The notes under the pieces: generated by a model
Seen by the model: the letters and a program-made list of their open reading frames with translations, nothing else
What the model was told of the DNA's origin: nothing
Databases searched by the model: none
Program-made: the position numbers and the translations under genes
In this document: one piece after another, positions 14,625 through 25,066 of the stretch
Position numbering within the stretch: the first letter of the stretch is position 1
Layout of the letters: each line of letters begins with the position of its first letter
Assembly: GCF_003473295.1 (NCBI RefSeq)
Contig: NZ_QRMP01000021.1
Location: forward strand, 1-58,764
Source of the DNA: Parabacteroides sp. AM08-6
GTDB lineage: Bacteria; Bacteroidota; Bacteroidia; Bacteroidales; Tannerellaceae
DNA: 58,764 nt
Direction: 5' to 3'

Positions 14625-17593
14625 AGTTGCAAAAGTTTTTTTATTTCGGCTTTCGCATCGTCATAAGCAGCTGATTTAGTCCAATTTTTAGGATCCAAAT
14701 CTTTCATTATGAAAATGCTATCTTCTGAATAAATACGTTCTTTCAGAGACACAAGAACGGTATTGCCTACTAATTTCAACAACTGGTGATTAATTGATAA
14801 GCGTACCTTATCTATTTGGGGTGAATCCGAACCATTTTCACCAAATGTTATTTTAACTCCTGCAATATCAAAAGGCAGACTTGAATTATAAGAATATTCA
14901 AATTTAGTTATTCCTGTTTTTAAAAATCTTCTAATCGTTTTAAAGAATACATGACAATAGTCTTCAAGTACTTCCTTTGTTATTTTTTGATCTTTCGATA
15001 CGAAGAAATCAGCAACACGCTGTTTTTCAACACAGTTAAAGTCATACAAATCACAAACTAATTCATTTAGTTCATCTTTTTTTTCTTCAAACAAATAAAC
15101 GCCTTCAGATATTTCTCTAGATAACAATGTTAGTTTTTCTACAATGGTTTTATTGAATCTTTTAGGAATAGGTATTTTTTTTATATCCGAGGAGTCTAAT
15201 CGTGATAAAGAGCTATCTATACGTTTTCTCAGTTTTATCTGAGAAAAATAATTCAACAATTCAGAATTTAAACAGCAAACAATAGTATGGTATAGTTCTG
15301 GATCTTGCAATTTAATGACATAAATATCAGTTCCAAAATAGACTTTGTTGTTTGAATAAACAGCTTTTATTTCTCCCCCTATGCGTGAACAAAGAATCTT
15401 CTCTCCTGTATAAACAAAGTTATTTCGAGGTCTATCAAAATTAGAAATATCATTCCTGCAATAGGAATTAATATTCTTAATTATAAAACGCTCAAGATTA
15501 GCTGATTTTACAAAAGGAATATTATACTCTTCATTTGCTATCGAATTATAATATTTATCTATAAAGGTTTGTTTTCTGAGTTCTAATTCATCTTTAGACA
15601 ATAGATTTTTGTCTTCATTGAATTCTTTCTTTAATGCGCTTTCTCCCCAGTCTGAAAAACCTCTGTAACTATCATATCTCTCATCAATTAATAACAAATC
15701 AATTATTGATTTACATTCCTTTTCAAGTTTATTTGCTAATGATAGTTCAGCTTCTGTTCCAATTAAATAATCACGCAATCTAATCTTTTTATTCAATAAT
15801 TCTTCTTGTCGTACATAAAGTACATCCTTTTGGTTTAATAGAATTGTTCTAAATGTTTCTGCAAAGCTATTTAATCTCGGTAAGAAATATTCTATCAAAT
15901 TTGGGTTAGCAATATGATTATCAAAAATAAGTAAACATGCTGGTTCTTTTGCATAATCAAAGAGAATATCTTTTACATGATATAATTCAAATATTCTTTT
16001 CAATCGATATGTTGAAAAAATAAAATTCTGAAAACTATCCGAAGTGTTTGTGAAATTACTACTGTTTACGATAAATCCAAATTTAGTTTCATTAGTACTC
16101 CACTCCTTTATTCGATGTAAAAAACATTGAGATATTTGACGTTCTAAAGTAAAATAATTACGATATTTATCCCAATAAGAATAATTTATTTCGTCATTTA
16201 TATTTTGACTAGTTTTACTAATAACAAACCATGGTGGATTACCAACTATATAATCAAATTTTTGGCTTGCAAAAGCACTATTACAGCCTTCTTCTAAAGC
16301 ATTTTTTTCTTGAATATTATCACTAAAGTCAATCGAAAATAATTGTTTACTATCTTCTGAGGTGATGATTTCTGCAACAAGTTTATTTAGTTCGGCAGCT
16401 GTAATATCATTCAAAACCTCCAAATACAAAGAAAAAACAGCTAAACGAGCGGCAGTATTTTCTATTTCTATACCAAAAATATTCTCTTGAATAAATTTCA
16501 AACGATGTTGAATTCTATCATATATACTTGTCATGCCAGAAGGAGTAGTATACATCTTCCGAAAAGCTAATACAAGGAAAATACCAGACCCACAGGATGG
16601 ATCTAAAATCCGACCGGGGTTATGCAAAACATTGTCAAGAACCAAATTAGCAAGTCCTTCCGGGGTATAAAAAATTCCTTGAATAGACTTCTTGTCATCT
16701 AAAAATATTTGATATATATGACTGATAAATTCTATCGGAATAACATCAAATTGAAAATCAAATAAAGATAGCTGTCCACCTATTGAACCTGAAATTGTAT
16801 AAGCTATTGCAGTTAAAGCACTATCTATTAAATCATCATCTTTTATAGTGGGTGTTTCAAAAAGTTTATTATTAAACACTTCATTAATACGATGGAATAG
16901 TTCATTTATTCTTCTTGCATCTTTCTGTAACAAGATGTCTTTATAGTGAATATTACTATTACCAAAATATTTATAATAAAAATTTGAATTGATTATTTTC
17001 TTATCTTCTAGAAATTTAATAAAAAGAGTGCGGTCTATTAAAGCCTGTACAATATTACTCCTTGCTGTTTTATCAGAAAATAACGGCTTATAAATATCAT
17101 CCAATTTTTCACGTAAAAAACAAAGGCTTTCAACTAAAGCTTGATCTACTGTTTTATGCTGCTTTCTTATCCTTTCAAGAGCATTATTATATTCAATCCA
17201 AAATGCTCCTGTCGTTATATGCTCTTTACTTATCTTGTCAAGAAGTTCATTATCCTCTACATTTGTTGGGATTTGCACAATATCCAATAAGTCATCTTTT
17301 GGAGAAGTGTTTATATACTTTATTTCTACAGAATTAGCCTTTTCTAAAAAAAGTAAATCCGCTTTATTCTCATTCCAGATTCGTTCATGAATAGCCTTGA
17401 TATCCTCCAAGGACATATCTTCTGCTTTTATCCAATAAAAACGAGTTTTTACTTGTTCGCTCTTATCTTTTCCATAGTAAGAAACAGTCCCTAACTTGTC
17501 AGACAAACGCTCATTATGAGGAAACAAAAGAGTCTTTCTGTCCAGTTCATTGTCAGAAAACCCTAATCGATTTAACAAATTTCCATTTTTCAT
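14621..17593 (-). CDS. Eco57I/TaqI-type N6-adenine DNA methylase
   Basis: A 990-residue protein from ATG 17593. Twelve or so upstream codons in the open frame are not family-like. The N-terminal domain (about 1-180) resembles that of type IIG-like proteins but shows no clear nuclease triad. Then come GIFYTPEGLANLVL (motif X region), LDPSCGSGIFLV (motif I, residues about 331-337, SAM binding), FGIEIENTAARLA, and IVGNPPWFV (motif IV, NPPW near 452-455), typical of N6-adenine methylases. The C-terminal ~400 residues likely hold the TaqI-like target-recognition domain. It is coupled to the nuclease gene. Together they would modify and cut unmodified DNA. The target site is unknown. Confidence 0.85.
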   Translation of the reverse strand: MKNGNLLNRLGFSDNELDRKTLLFPHNERLSDKLGTVSYYGKDKSEQVKTRFYWIKAEDMSLEDIKAIHERIWNENKADLLFLEKANSVEIKYINTSPKDDLLDIVQIPTNVEDNELLDKISKEHITTGAFWIEYNNALERIRKQHKTVDQALVESLCFLREKLDDIYKPLFSDKTARSNIVQALIDRTLFIKFLEDKKIINSNFYYKYFGNSNIHYKDILLQKDARRINELFHRINEVFNNKLFETPTIKDDDLIDSALTAIAYTISGSIGGQLSLFDFQFDVIPIEFISHIYQIFLDDKKSIQGIFYTPEGLANLVLDNVLHNPGRILDPSCGSGIFLVLAFRKMYTTPSGMTSIYDRIQHRLKFIQENIFGIEIENTAARLAVFSLYLEVLNDITAAELNKLVAEIITSEDSKQLFSIDFSDNIQEKNALEEGCNSAFASQKFDYIVGNPPWFVISKTSQNINDEINYSYWDKYRNYFTLERQISQCFLHRIKEWSTNETKFGFIVNSSNFTNTSDSFQNFIFSTYRLKRIFELYHVKDILFDYAKEPACLLIFDNHIANPNLIEYFLPRLNSFAETFRTILLNQKDVLYVRQEELLNKKIRLRDYLIGTEAELSLANKLEKECKSIIDLLLIDERYDSYRGFSDWGESALKKEFNEDKNLLSKDELELRKQTFIDKYYNSIANEEYNIPFVKSANLERFIIKNINSYCRNDISNFDRPRNNFVYTGEKILCSRIGGEIKAVYSNNKVYFGTDIYVIKLQDPELYHTIVCCLNSELLNYFSQIKLRKRIDSSLSRLDSSDIKKIPIPKRFNKTIVEKLTLLSREISEGVYLFEEKKDELNELVCDLYDFNCVEKQRVADFFVSKDQKITKEVLEDYCHVFFKTIRRFLKTGITKFEYSYNSSLPFDIAGVKITFGENGSDSPQIDKVRLSINHQLLKLVGNTVLVSLKERIYSEDSIFIMKDLDPKNWTKSAAYDDAKAEIKKLLQL

Positions 17594-18709
17594 AATGATA
17601 TTCTTAGTATGTGCAAAGGTATGAAAAATAGGCATATCTCAAAACAAGAAAGGATTTTTTAAGCATCACAACAGAGATACTTATGATACTTTACAATGTG
17701 ATAGAATTAATCACAAGAATTATATAACACATTGATTTACAATAATATAAATAAGAAAATGAATATTTATAAGATATTGAGTGACAACCAATAAAAATAC
17801 AAATCGTCTTTTATTCTTTTGCAGATTCATAAAAAGTCACTATTTTTGTTCTCAGTATTCTCCATGAGCAAACTACCGCAAAAGCACGTAGCAAATTAGT
17901 GGGTTAAATCATGGGATATGCTTGAAGCTAAAAATATAAAGTTTTAAATATCAGCGTGGTAACTCTACAAGGAGAATCTCAGGCGATATTGAAACAAAGA
18001 GATATTTGAATTAAGAATCGTTCTTATAGCGATGCAAAACGATAAAACATAATCGTGTGCTAAATCATGTGGATTTCCAAATGGAAGAAACTATAAAACG
18101 GTGATAATCAATATAGAGAAGATAAAAGTTCTCTTGCTGGTGGCACCACTGGAAATCAAGCAGTTACAATCAAAAGTGACTGCTTTTTTTGTGCATTTTC
18201 GGTGGTTTTTCCCTTCAAATCCTATTATTTTCTGTGTTTTTCGTGTTGGTTCACACAAGCCATGTAAACCGAGATGTAACCATGAGTACAATAATCAATG
18301 TCCATAATAAAGATATAACTTTTAGAAAATAGGGCCAATAACAACCATCGGATACAAACGTACAACCAAAACCCTTTATGCTCTTTTTGCCTCAGCGGTC
18401 GTTATATGCATAGCTGATGACAAATAAATCAGATTGGGCAATATATGTCCCGGCCTTTATTTTCTGAAGTTTTGAAAATCGAAAGCGTTTTTGAAACCAA
18501 GGTGCGAATATTGTAAATAAGCCTTTGATTTACACATCGTGTTTATATTTAGCAACTCCCTTTTTTTATAATCACATTATTCGGTATAATTTATTTTTCC
18601 AACTTTTTATATCAGAAATGTATATATAATTATATCCACGTTGATTTATAGAACTTTGCAACCGGGTAAATTGCCACTCGCAGAAGTGATGATTATAATT
18701 TTTTTGAGA
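17594..18709. other. AT-rich intergenic region at the island edge
   Basis: About 1.1 kb without a credible gene. Overlapping 66-68 codon frames on opposite strands near 18100-18300 lack family features. The region holds the right copy of the 11-mer ttcttttgcag at 17814-17824. A loose inverted pair attctcc/ggagaat lies at 17857-17863 and 17971-17977. The promoter of the fimbrial operon should lie towards its right end, but no exact TAnnTTTG box with proper spacing was found. It is probably the junction between mobile island and fimbrial locus. Confidence 0.6.
17814..17824. repeat. Candidate att repeat, right copy
   Basis: Second copy of ttcttttgcag, in the same orientation as 6184-6194, about 220 bases beyond the start of the methylase gene. 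If the two are att cores, the island is about 11.6 kb. Low information content keeps confidence modest. Confidence 0.35.
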
Positions 18710-21541
18710 ATGAGTATAGGGTATAGAGTATATAAGAACATAATTTGCGTTTCATTACTAATAGTATTATCGGCTTGCGTAGATGAGACCCTGATAGAAC
18801 AGAATGTAAACGGTTCATTTATTTCAATCAAAGGAATGGGACCTCAAAGTTCCACACATGCCGGAAGTCCTGAAGATTATGTAATTGAGACACTTCGTGT
18901 TCTGACTTTTGATACAAGTACAGGGAGTTGCATCACGAACATACGTTATAATACATCGCAGAATGATGTCATTCAGCATCCAGTTACTGCCGGAAACTAT
19001 GATTTTGTTTTCTTGGCCAATGAACCTGCTACCGATAATTTCATTGAAAGCAGATTAGCCGCAATCTCTAAATATGAAGATTTGAATAACATCGCTTATC
19101 CGGCAGATTTTTTCTTATCAGACCGGATTATTCCTATGATACAAGAGATGAAGAACGTCACAATCCTGACAAACGGACAAGGAGCGAGACTGAATGACGG
19201 GACGACTGTTTCCTTGTTGCAGTTGGCTCTCTACAGGCTTGGCGTACGGGTTGACGTTATACTGGAAGCTGTGGCTACAGAAAGTAATTTCGATGATGCT
19301 TTTGAAGGTGTCACGTTCAGCGGTATCCCGAATTTAGTTCCGCTGACAGCTCATTATAACGGCTCGTCCGTCAAGCATAATATCACGCGTACATTTACCC
19401 GGGATACAAAATATATTTCAGACATGCTTCCGACTGTCGAAGGTGCAACCTGGGCAAAAAAGATAACACGAATCATTTTACCATCCAATGAATTGGAGGA
19501 AAAAGAAGATAAAGAAAAGGCTATCGTTTTTACAATAAACATGAAGGATAAGTATAATCCTTCCACAGAATTGAAGATTGCTTCAAATCCAGCAAACTAT
19601 AGCCTTCCGAACAATACAAAACTTGATTTGACCGGAATAATCAGAGAATCGCTGGATGTAAACATTGAAGCCTCTGAATGGGGTAAAACCGACAACCAGT
19701 GGAATATACCGGGTAATAGGATATTGAATGTATCGCACACGGAAGTCAGTATTACAGATTTTAACGGTGCACGGATTTCCTTTTGGTCTAATATGCCGGT
19801 TGTGAGAGTTGCAAACACAGTAAAGGTGGTAAGTACAGGGCAAGAAATGGAGACGAATACGGTATTCAATGCCTTATCTTCACAAACATGGGCAAAAAAC
19901 CGTGACGAGAGAATCTCGTATGATCCTACTACAGGTTCCGGCTATATGGATATCCTGTTGGATCGTCCGAACAATATCGGTGAAGAGACTTATAAAATTA
20001 CCTTAGTGGCTGCAGAAGATTATTACCAAAATAGCAATCAGGAATTAATAACGGTAAATCCGCTGGAAAAGACCATCCTCGTTCACGTCAAACAGGAAGG
20101 AACACGTGTCGATTTCATCGTGAACTCAGATAAGAACAGATGGACGCGTCCTTATATCGGTGCTTTTTTTACCGACAATGAAACAGGTGAAAGGGTGATT
20201 AGCGGTGACAGGTATAGTTATTGGCATGTTTGGACTGCGACAGTTCCGGAAGAATACAGGGATTTTATCGTCATTAGTACAACTCCGAGTTTTGACCCGG
20301 CAATAGGGACTGATGCTCCGGGCGAAGCGGAAGATTATCCCGTAATCCCGAATTCCTATAAAAATGAGAATGGATATGAGGTACGTGGAAGAGGACGTAT
20401 TTATTTCAGGATTGGGCTGAGAAGTAAAAATCCTCATCAGGGAACACCGAGATACGGTAGAGTGGATATTACTTACGCGAATAGCGAAAATGGCGTGTCT
20501 GACACTCTTAAAACCAAACTGTTTGTTCGTCAAGGTGAAGATGCTGATTACTTAATGCGGAACGGAAGTACGGGAAATACATACGGAGCAAAGTTTTCCC
20601 CCTACAACCTGACGGCAAAAGTGTTCAAAGATAATCCGAACACAACAGTTCCCTGGGTATTAATCAATAAGAATGACTTAGAGAATTCGGTCGATTTTGT
20701 TAAATATCCGACTCAGGCGGGAGCCCATTTTCAATGGGGATTGCCAATTGCTCAAGCAAGCCTTGTCCTTCGGGCTTATCATCCTACAAATGTGAATCTT
20801 GCTGCGGATTGGAGCATGCCGAACTGGCCCATTTCATATATCGGAAGCCCGCCTTTATGGCGGCCCGTATCTGGAGATAAATTTGAAGATTATTATGAAA
20901 TCTGTCCTCCGGGGTATCGTCGTCCGACAGATGGTCCGGTTGATCAGATTGCAGTCAATAGTCTCACGTATGGTAACCAGATTTATCAGTCCGATTGGAG
21001 AATGTCAATATTCAAGAAACCGATGAAGGGAGATGCGAGTTCGTATACAGTAGACAAGCCTTTTAACGAAGCTTTAAAAACAGAACTATATACACCTCAA
21101 ATTCTCGACGAAATAATGTATGGGCAATATGCGGATGGTTTCTTTGACAGACGACCGATTAAGACAGGCAAAATGCTTAACGGGACTGACAGAGGAAATG
21201 GTGCAGAATCGCTCTATAAAGGAGTCTCTCTGAATAATGCAAACGCAGCATACGGTGGCGTATTGTTGTTCAATTCCGAAACAGATGCTTCCGTATTTTT
21301 CCCGGCGGCGGGAAGAAGATGGCATTTAGACGGAAGTTTGGAGTTTGCCAGTGAAACAGGATATTATTGGTCCGCATCCGTTGCTCCCGGATGGACCCAA
21401 AAAGTAATTGAAAATGGAGTGGAAAAAGAGACGGGAACACCTTATAGTAATATTTGGAGTATGGAATTCAATTATCCATCCACTATGCCCAAATCTATCA
21501 GCGCTCATTTCGGGTATTCACTTCGATGTGTAAAAAAATGA
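18710..21541 (+). CDS. Large fimbrial tip-like lipoprotein
   Basis: A 943-residue lipoprotein from ATG 18710 (MSIGYRVYKN, lipobox LSAC with Cys23). The frame opens at a TTG at 18641 and another ATG lies at 18689. The N-terminal part (about 40-330) resembles the fimbrillin-like fold (VIETLRVLTFDTSTG, YDFVFLANEP). Middle segments are beta-rich with BACON-like ends (ILVHVKQEG, LFVRQGED). The C-terminal ~250 residues include YEICPPGYRRPTDGP and YSNIWSMEF, the pattern of lectin or FISUMP-like adhesin domains found at fimbrial tips. It is first in a four-gene locus and overlaps the next gene by four bases. Role: surface adhesin at the pilus tip, inferred from size and domain order. Confidence 0.72.
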   Translation: MSIGYRVYKNIICVSLLIVLSACVDETLIEQNVNGSFISIKGMGPQSSTHAGSPEDYVIETLRVLTFDTSTGSCITNIRYNTSQNDVIQHPVTAGNYDFVFLANEPATDNFIESRLAAISKYEDLNNIAYPADFFLSDRIIPMIQEMKNVTILTNGQGARLNDGTTVSLLQLALYRLGVRVDVILEAVATESNFDDAFEGVTFSGIPNLVPLTAHYNGSSVKHNITRTFTRDTKYISDMLPTVEGATWAKKITRIILPSNELEEKEDKEKAIVFTINMKDKYNPSTELKIASNPANYSLPNNTKLDLTGIIRESLDVNIEASEWGKTDNQWNIPGNRILNVSHTEVSITDFNGARISFWSNMPVVRVANTVKVVSTGQEMETNTVFNALSSQTWAKNRDERISYDPTTGSGYMDILLDRPNNIGEETYKITLVAAEDYYQNSNQELITVNPLEKTILVHVKQEGTRVDFIVNSDKNRWTRPYIGAFFTDNETGERVISGDRYSYWHVWTATVPEEYRDFIVISTTPSFDPAIGTDAPGEAEDYPVIPNSYKNENGYEVRGRGRIYFRIGLRSKNPHQGTPRYGRVDITYANSENGVSDTLKTKLFVRQGEDADYLMRNGSTGNTYGAKFSPYNLTAKVFKDNPNTTVPWVLINKNDLENSVDFVKYPTQAGAHFQWGLPIAQASLVLRAYHPTNVNLAADWSMPNWPISYIGSPPLWRPVSGDKFEDYYEICPPGYRRPTDGPVDQIAVNSLTYGNQIYQSDWRMSIFKKPMKGDASSYTVDKPFNEALKTELYTPQILDEIMYGQYADGFFDRRPIKTGKMLNGTDRGNGAESLYKGVSLNNANAAYGGVLLFNSETDASVFFPAAGRRWHLDGSLEFASETGYYWSASVAPGWTQKVIENGVEKETGTPYSNIWSMEFNYPSTMPKSISAHFGYSLRCVKK

Positions 21542-23379
21542 AGAAAAAGACAATATATATAATTCATCTTCTCAGTATGCTTCTACTCTTACTGATGACA
21601 GCTTGTGAGCACGAAGTTCTTTCCTCCGGGCATCCGGACGAAGGAGAAACATCGGACGATAAGGTACGGATTGAAATCTTTGCCCGCGCCAACGATTACA
21701 AACTGCCTTCAACAAAGGGTACAGATAATGAAAACAAGGTTGGTAAAACTCCTTGGATTCTTGTGTTCAAGGGGAATGGGGAAAATGCAACTTTTATTGA
21801 AGCTGTTCAGGCTTTTGAACTGGTGGGGAAAAGGTTTGTAATACTGACCAAACAACCTGCCGGCAACAAATATCAGTTATTAATATTGGCTAATCCGCAA
21901 AGCCGGTTTTATTATGGAGACAATGTCACTGGGTATGATTTTAATGCGGATAATTTGTTAACCCGAATAAATCCGGGTATAACGACCTTATCTGAAGTTT
22001 GTAAGAATTTACGGACCGAACCATTGGATAGTCCCTCGCTCACAACCATTCCTTATAATGGTGCCGACGAGCCTATTCCAATGAGTTATCTGCTGGAAGT
22101 AGACAAGATAGACAATACCACCAAAATAGAAAACAGTGATAAAAGTTCGTTACAACTAATCCGGTCTGTGGCTAAACTGATGATTATCAATAATGCTTCC
22201 AATTTCAAGTTGAAAGGGATAATGACGGTAGTCAATGTTCCCAGACAAGGACAATGGCATAATCTTGACGGTTCCATCATGGATAATACATCTAATTTGA
22301 CAGAGTATCAATATGATGCGGCTTACTCATCCCCTTTGGTTACGACAGAAGTCGTGACAGGAGGACAAAGCACGGAAAACAACCCGATATATTTATATGA
22401 ATCAGACAAACGGAACGAGCCTTATATAATTATTCAGGGGAGCTATGAGAATCAGGATTATTATTATAAAATGGCGATTGTTGACGACACTTTGCAGTCG
22501 ATGAATATACTTCGCAACCGCGCTTATAAGTTCACCATCAAAACAGTCAAAGGGCCGGGTTATGACTCGGTGGAGGATGCTAAAATATCCAAAGCTTCCA
22601 ACACCGCTCTCGATTTCACGATATTGGTGGATGATAGTAATTCTTATGAGATTATAGCGAATAATGACTATTATCTGGCGGTAAGCAACTCTGTATTTAT
22701 TGCTTATTCCAATAATAGTACGACCCATGAAGCTTTTAATGTGATAACCGATTGTAAAAAGGACTTTCCGGATGCAAGAAGTATAACGGATAATGAAATG
22801 GATGTAGAAGAAGGTTCGTTTCACCTCTCATATCCGGAAGACGGCAAAATTCCTATCGTTGAAAATAATATTTCTCCCCGTATAACTCCGATAGGCGTTT
22901 TTGTTTCCAACAGGCTTCAGTGGCATGAGGAGGGCCTGATAGCCATTGACGGCACAAAAAGGATAAATGCTTCTGTGACCCTGAAACTTGGAAATCTGGA
23001 AAAACAGATTCATATCAGGCAACGGAATGCTATCTCTACAAAAGGCGATACATTACGGTTCATGCCGACAAGCAATTTGGACCCCCTAAAATCAGAGATT
23101 AATTATTATAGTCTCTCCGCTTACGTAGAAGACGGAAATGACAATCCCCGAAGCTGGATTAAACTGCGCTCCTCCATCCCGGATAGTGACCGGAATGATA
23201 CGGAACATATTACGGTGGATGATGGGATAATATATATTGAAGTATTGCCTAATTATGGTTCGGAAAGAAATGGGATTGTCTATCTGACCACCATTGGAAA
23301 CCCCGGTTCATCCAAAAATGGCAGTAGTGTGAAACGTATAAAAATTGACATTACTCAATCAGGAAGAGTAAATAACTGA
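21538..23379 (+). CDS. Fimbrial accessory lipoprotein
   Basis: A 613-residue lipoprotein. ATG 21538 overlaps the preceding stop (ATGA), and the signal is MKKKTIYIIHLLSMLLLLLM with lipobox MTAC (Cys23). The N-terminal half is fimbrillin-like (TPWILVFKG, YQLLILANPQSRFYYG, SLQLIRSVAKLMI, the last matching the conserved strand before domain 2). The C-terminal half ends in a BACON-like domain (VTLKLGNLEKQIHIRQRN, YGSERNGIVYLTTIG). It is the second gene of the locus. A shaft-to-tip adaptor role is inferred by analogy with Mfa3/Mfa4-type accessory subunits. The exact position in the pilus cannot be read from the sequence. Confidence 0.68.
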   Translation: MKKKTIYIIHLLSMLLLLLMTACEHEVLSSGHPDEGETSDDKVRIEIFARANDYKLPSTKGTDNENKVGKTPWILVFKGNGENATFIEAVQAFELVGKRFVILTKQPAGNKYQLLILANPQSRFYYGDNVTGYDFNADNLLTRINPGITTLSEVCKNLRTEPLDSPSLTTIPYNGADEPIPMSYLLEVDKIDNTTKIENSDKSSLQLIRSVAKLMIINNASNFKLKGIMTVVNVPRQGQWHNLDGSIMDNTSNLTEYQYDAAYSSPLVTTEVVTGGQSTENNPIYLYESDKRNEPYIIIQGSYENQDYYYKMAIVDDTLQSMNILRNRAYKFTIKTVKGPGYDSVEDAKISKASNTALDFTILVDDSNSYEIIANNDYYLAVSNSVFIAYSNNSTTHEAFNVITDCKKDFPDARSITDNEMDVEEGSFHLSYPEDGKIPIVENNISPRITPIGVFVSNRLQWHEEGLIAIDGTKRINASVTLKLGNLEKQIHIRQRNAISTKGDTLRFMPTSNLDPLKSEINYYSLSAYVEDGNDNPRSWIKLRSSIPDSDRNDTEHITVDDGIIYIEVLPNYGSERNGIVYLTTIGNPGSSKNGSSVKRIKIDITQSGRVNN

Positions 23380-23435
23380 TAATATAGAAGAAAAGGGATA
23401 AGTGAATTGATTAATAACTATTTAATTATTGTAAA

Positions 23436-25034
23436 ATGAAAAAGAAGTTTTTTTTGATGTTTACATTGGCAACGATGATATTTGCCGCATGTAATAATGA
23501 CATCATTTCGAATGGAGATGATGATATCGTAACAGACCCGAAAGGGGATGCATGGGTAGCTTTGAAAGTGATTACCCCATCCACTCCGTCCACTCGTGGC
23601 CTGAATAATCCGAACCAGGAAAATGGCTCTGCGGAGGAATCGAAAATAAAGAGTATCAGAGCTATTTTCTTTACTATGGATGCAGATCCGATAGTGACTG
23701 CCGATATGGAATTAAGAAACGAGGAAGCAGGAATTACCGATGACGGACGACCTACCGGCAACCCCGGCAATGCTTTTACAGTTCCGGCAACATCCAAACG
23801 TATTTTGCTTGTTGCAAATCCTTCCGAGAATTTTCCTCATCTAAATAATACTGTAGGAAAGAAGTATAGCGATATCAATGCTGCAATCACAGAAGATGTC
23901 GGGAATATATCTTCCATAGAGGGATTTATGATGACAAATGCGAAAGGAGGGCTGGAACCTTCTTTAGAAGGAGGAGAAGATACTGAACTGAAACTTTATA
24001 AAACGGTAGAGGCTGCTAATAGAAGCCCATTATCCGTCAAAATCGACCGCGTAGTAGCTAAAGTTCGTGTCAATATTGAAACGAACACAGAAGCCCCGGC
24101 TATTATTGATTTGAATAACGGCGGATGGGCATTGAATGTCACCAATACAAAATATTTTCCCGTATCCGAAAGAGTCGCAACATGGTATGAACTGAACGGA
24201 GGTGGTTTCCGTGCCCCATTCGACCAATATAAATTAGGTTCTTATAGAAGAGATCCCAATTATGACTCTCAAAACGGAAGTCTCGACTATCATTATATTA
24301 ATGAATTTAATGTGACAGGAGACGAGTGGTTGGGTAATCACGAAAGTAAATATTGCTTTGAAAATACACAGGATGCACCATACAATATGCATGCTTATAC
24401 GACACATGTATTGTTCAAAATAAAATTCATCCCTGCCGAATATAAACTGCCCGACTCTGATACTCCAGTAATGAATCAGGAAAGTAATGGCGATTGGATG
24501 CTGATTAATGGCGGTTATTATACTTTTACTACATTAATGAACTGGATTGAAGCGGAATTGACCTATAAATTCAGTCAAGAAGACCCCTCTATTGTCCCGA
24601 CCGCATTAACCAATGCTTTCAATCGATATCTAGGACCGGAAGGAATAGGTATCGGTGAAGTAGAACTTCCGAATAATGCAGGAGATATAGCAACAACAAT
24701 GAGTGCTTTCGCAGACACAAAAGAGAAGATAATTCAATCTGGTCCGAATCGGGCTAGGAGTGTAGGCAATCTTACTTATTATGCCGAAGCAACCTGTTAT
24801 TACAAAGCAATCATTAAACACGATGATACAAAGGATGCGATAAATGAATTAGGGGAATTTGGTGTAGTCCGTAATTCAGTTTATGATATTAATGTTACTA
24901 AATTCAATAGTCCCGGATATCCTACCATTCCGGAGCCAGGCACAAATGAGCCGGACGAAGAAGAAGGAAATTGGTTGTCCGTCCAAATCAATGTGAATCC
25001 TTGGACATGGTATAGCCAGGAAGAAGAATTTTGA
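23436..25034 (+). CDS. Mfa1-type major fimbrial subunit (stalk)
   Basis: A 532-residue lipoprotein (lipobox FAAC, Cys19) of the Mfa1/FimA type. After the mature N-terminus comes ITPSTPSTRGLNNP. Arg54 in STRG is a plausible Arg-protease cleavage site of the kind that activates type V pilins. The first domain has KIKSIRAIFFTMDAD and SKRILLVANPSENFP; the second begins around SVKIDRVVAKVRVN. The C-terminal end reads NPWTWYSQEEEF, the conserved V-x-PW-type final strand. It would polymerise by strand exchange on the cell surface. A terminator-like hairpin follows, before the anchor gene. Confidence 0.82.
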   Translation: MKKKFFLMFTLATMIFAACNNDIISNGDDDIVTDPKGDAWVALKVITPSTPSTRGLNNPNQENGSAEESKIKSIRAIFFTMDADPIVTADMELRNEEAGITDDGRPTGNPGNAFTVPATSKRILLVANPSENFPHLNNTVGKKYSDINAAITEDVGNISSIEGFMMTNAKGGLEPSLEGGEDTELKLYKTVEAANRSPLSVKIDRVVAKVRVNIETNTEAPAIIDLNNGGWALNVTNTKYFPVSERVATWYELNGGGFRAPFDQYKLGSYRRDPNYDSQNGSLDYHYINEFNVTGDEWLGNHESKYCFENTQDAPYNMHAYTTHVLFKIKFIPAEYKLPDSDTPVMNQESNGDWMLINGGYYTFTTLMNWIEAELTYKFSQEDPSIVPTALTNAFNRYLGPEGIGIGEVELPNNAGDIATTMSAFADTKEKIIQSGPNRARSVGNLTYYAEATCYYKAIIKHDDTKDAINELGEFGVVRNSVYDINVTKFNSPGYPTIPEPGTNEPDEEEGNWLSVQINVNPWTWYSQEEEF

Positions 25035-25066
25035 TTTAGAGGCCATCACTTGCTTTAGTTTTGTCT

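Noticed and set aside
18091..18307. Opposing small frames in the gap before the fimbrial operon
   Set aside because: They overlap on opposite strands, lack family features and start context, and look like open sequence by chance.
17594..18709. Possible invertible (phase-variable) promoter for the fimbriae
   Set aside because: Fimbrial loci in Bacteroidales often use invertible promoters, but only a loose 7-bp inverted pair was found, too weak to support this.
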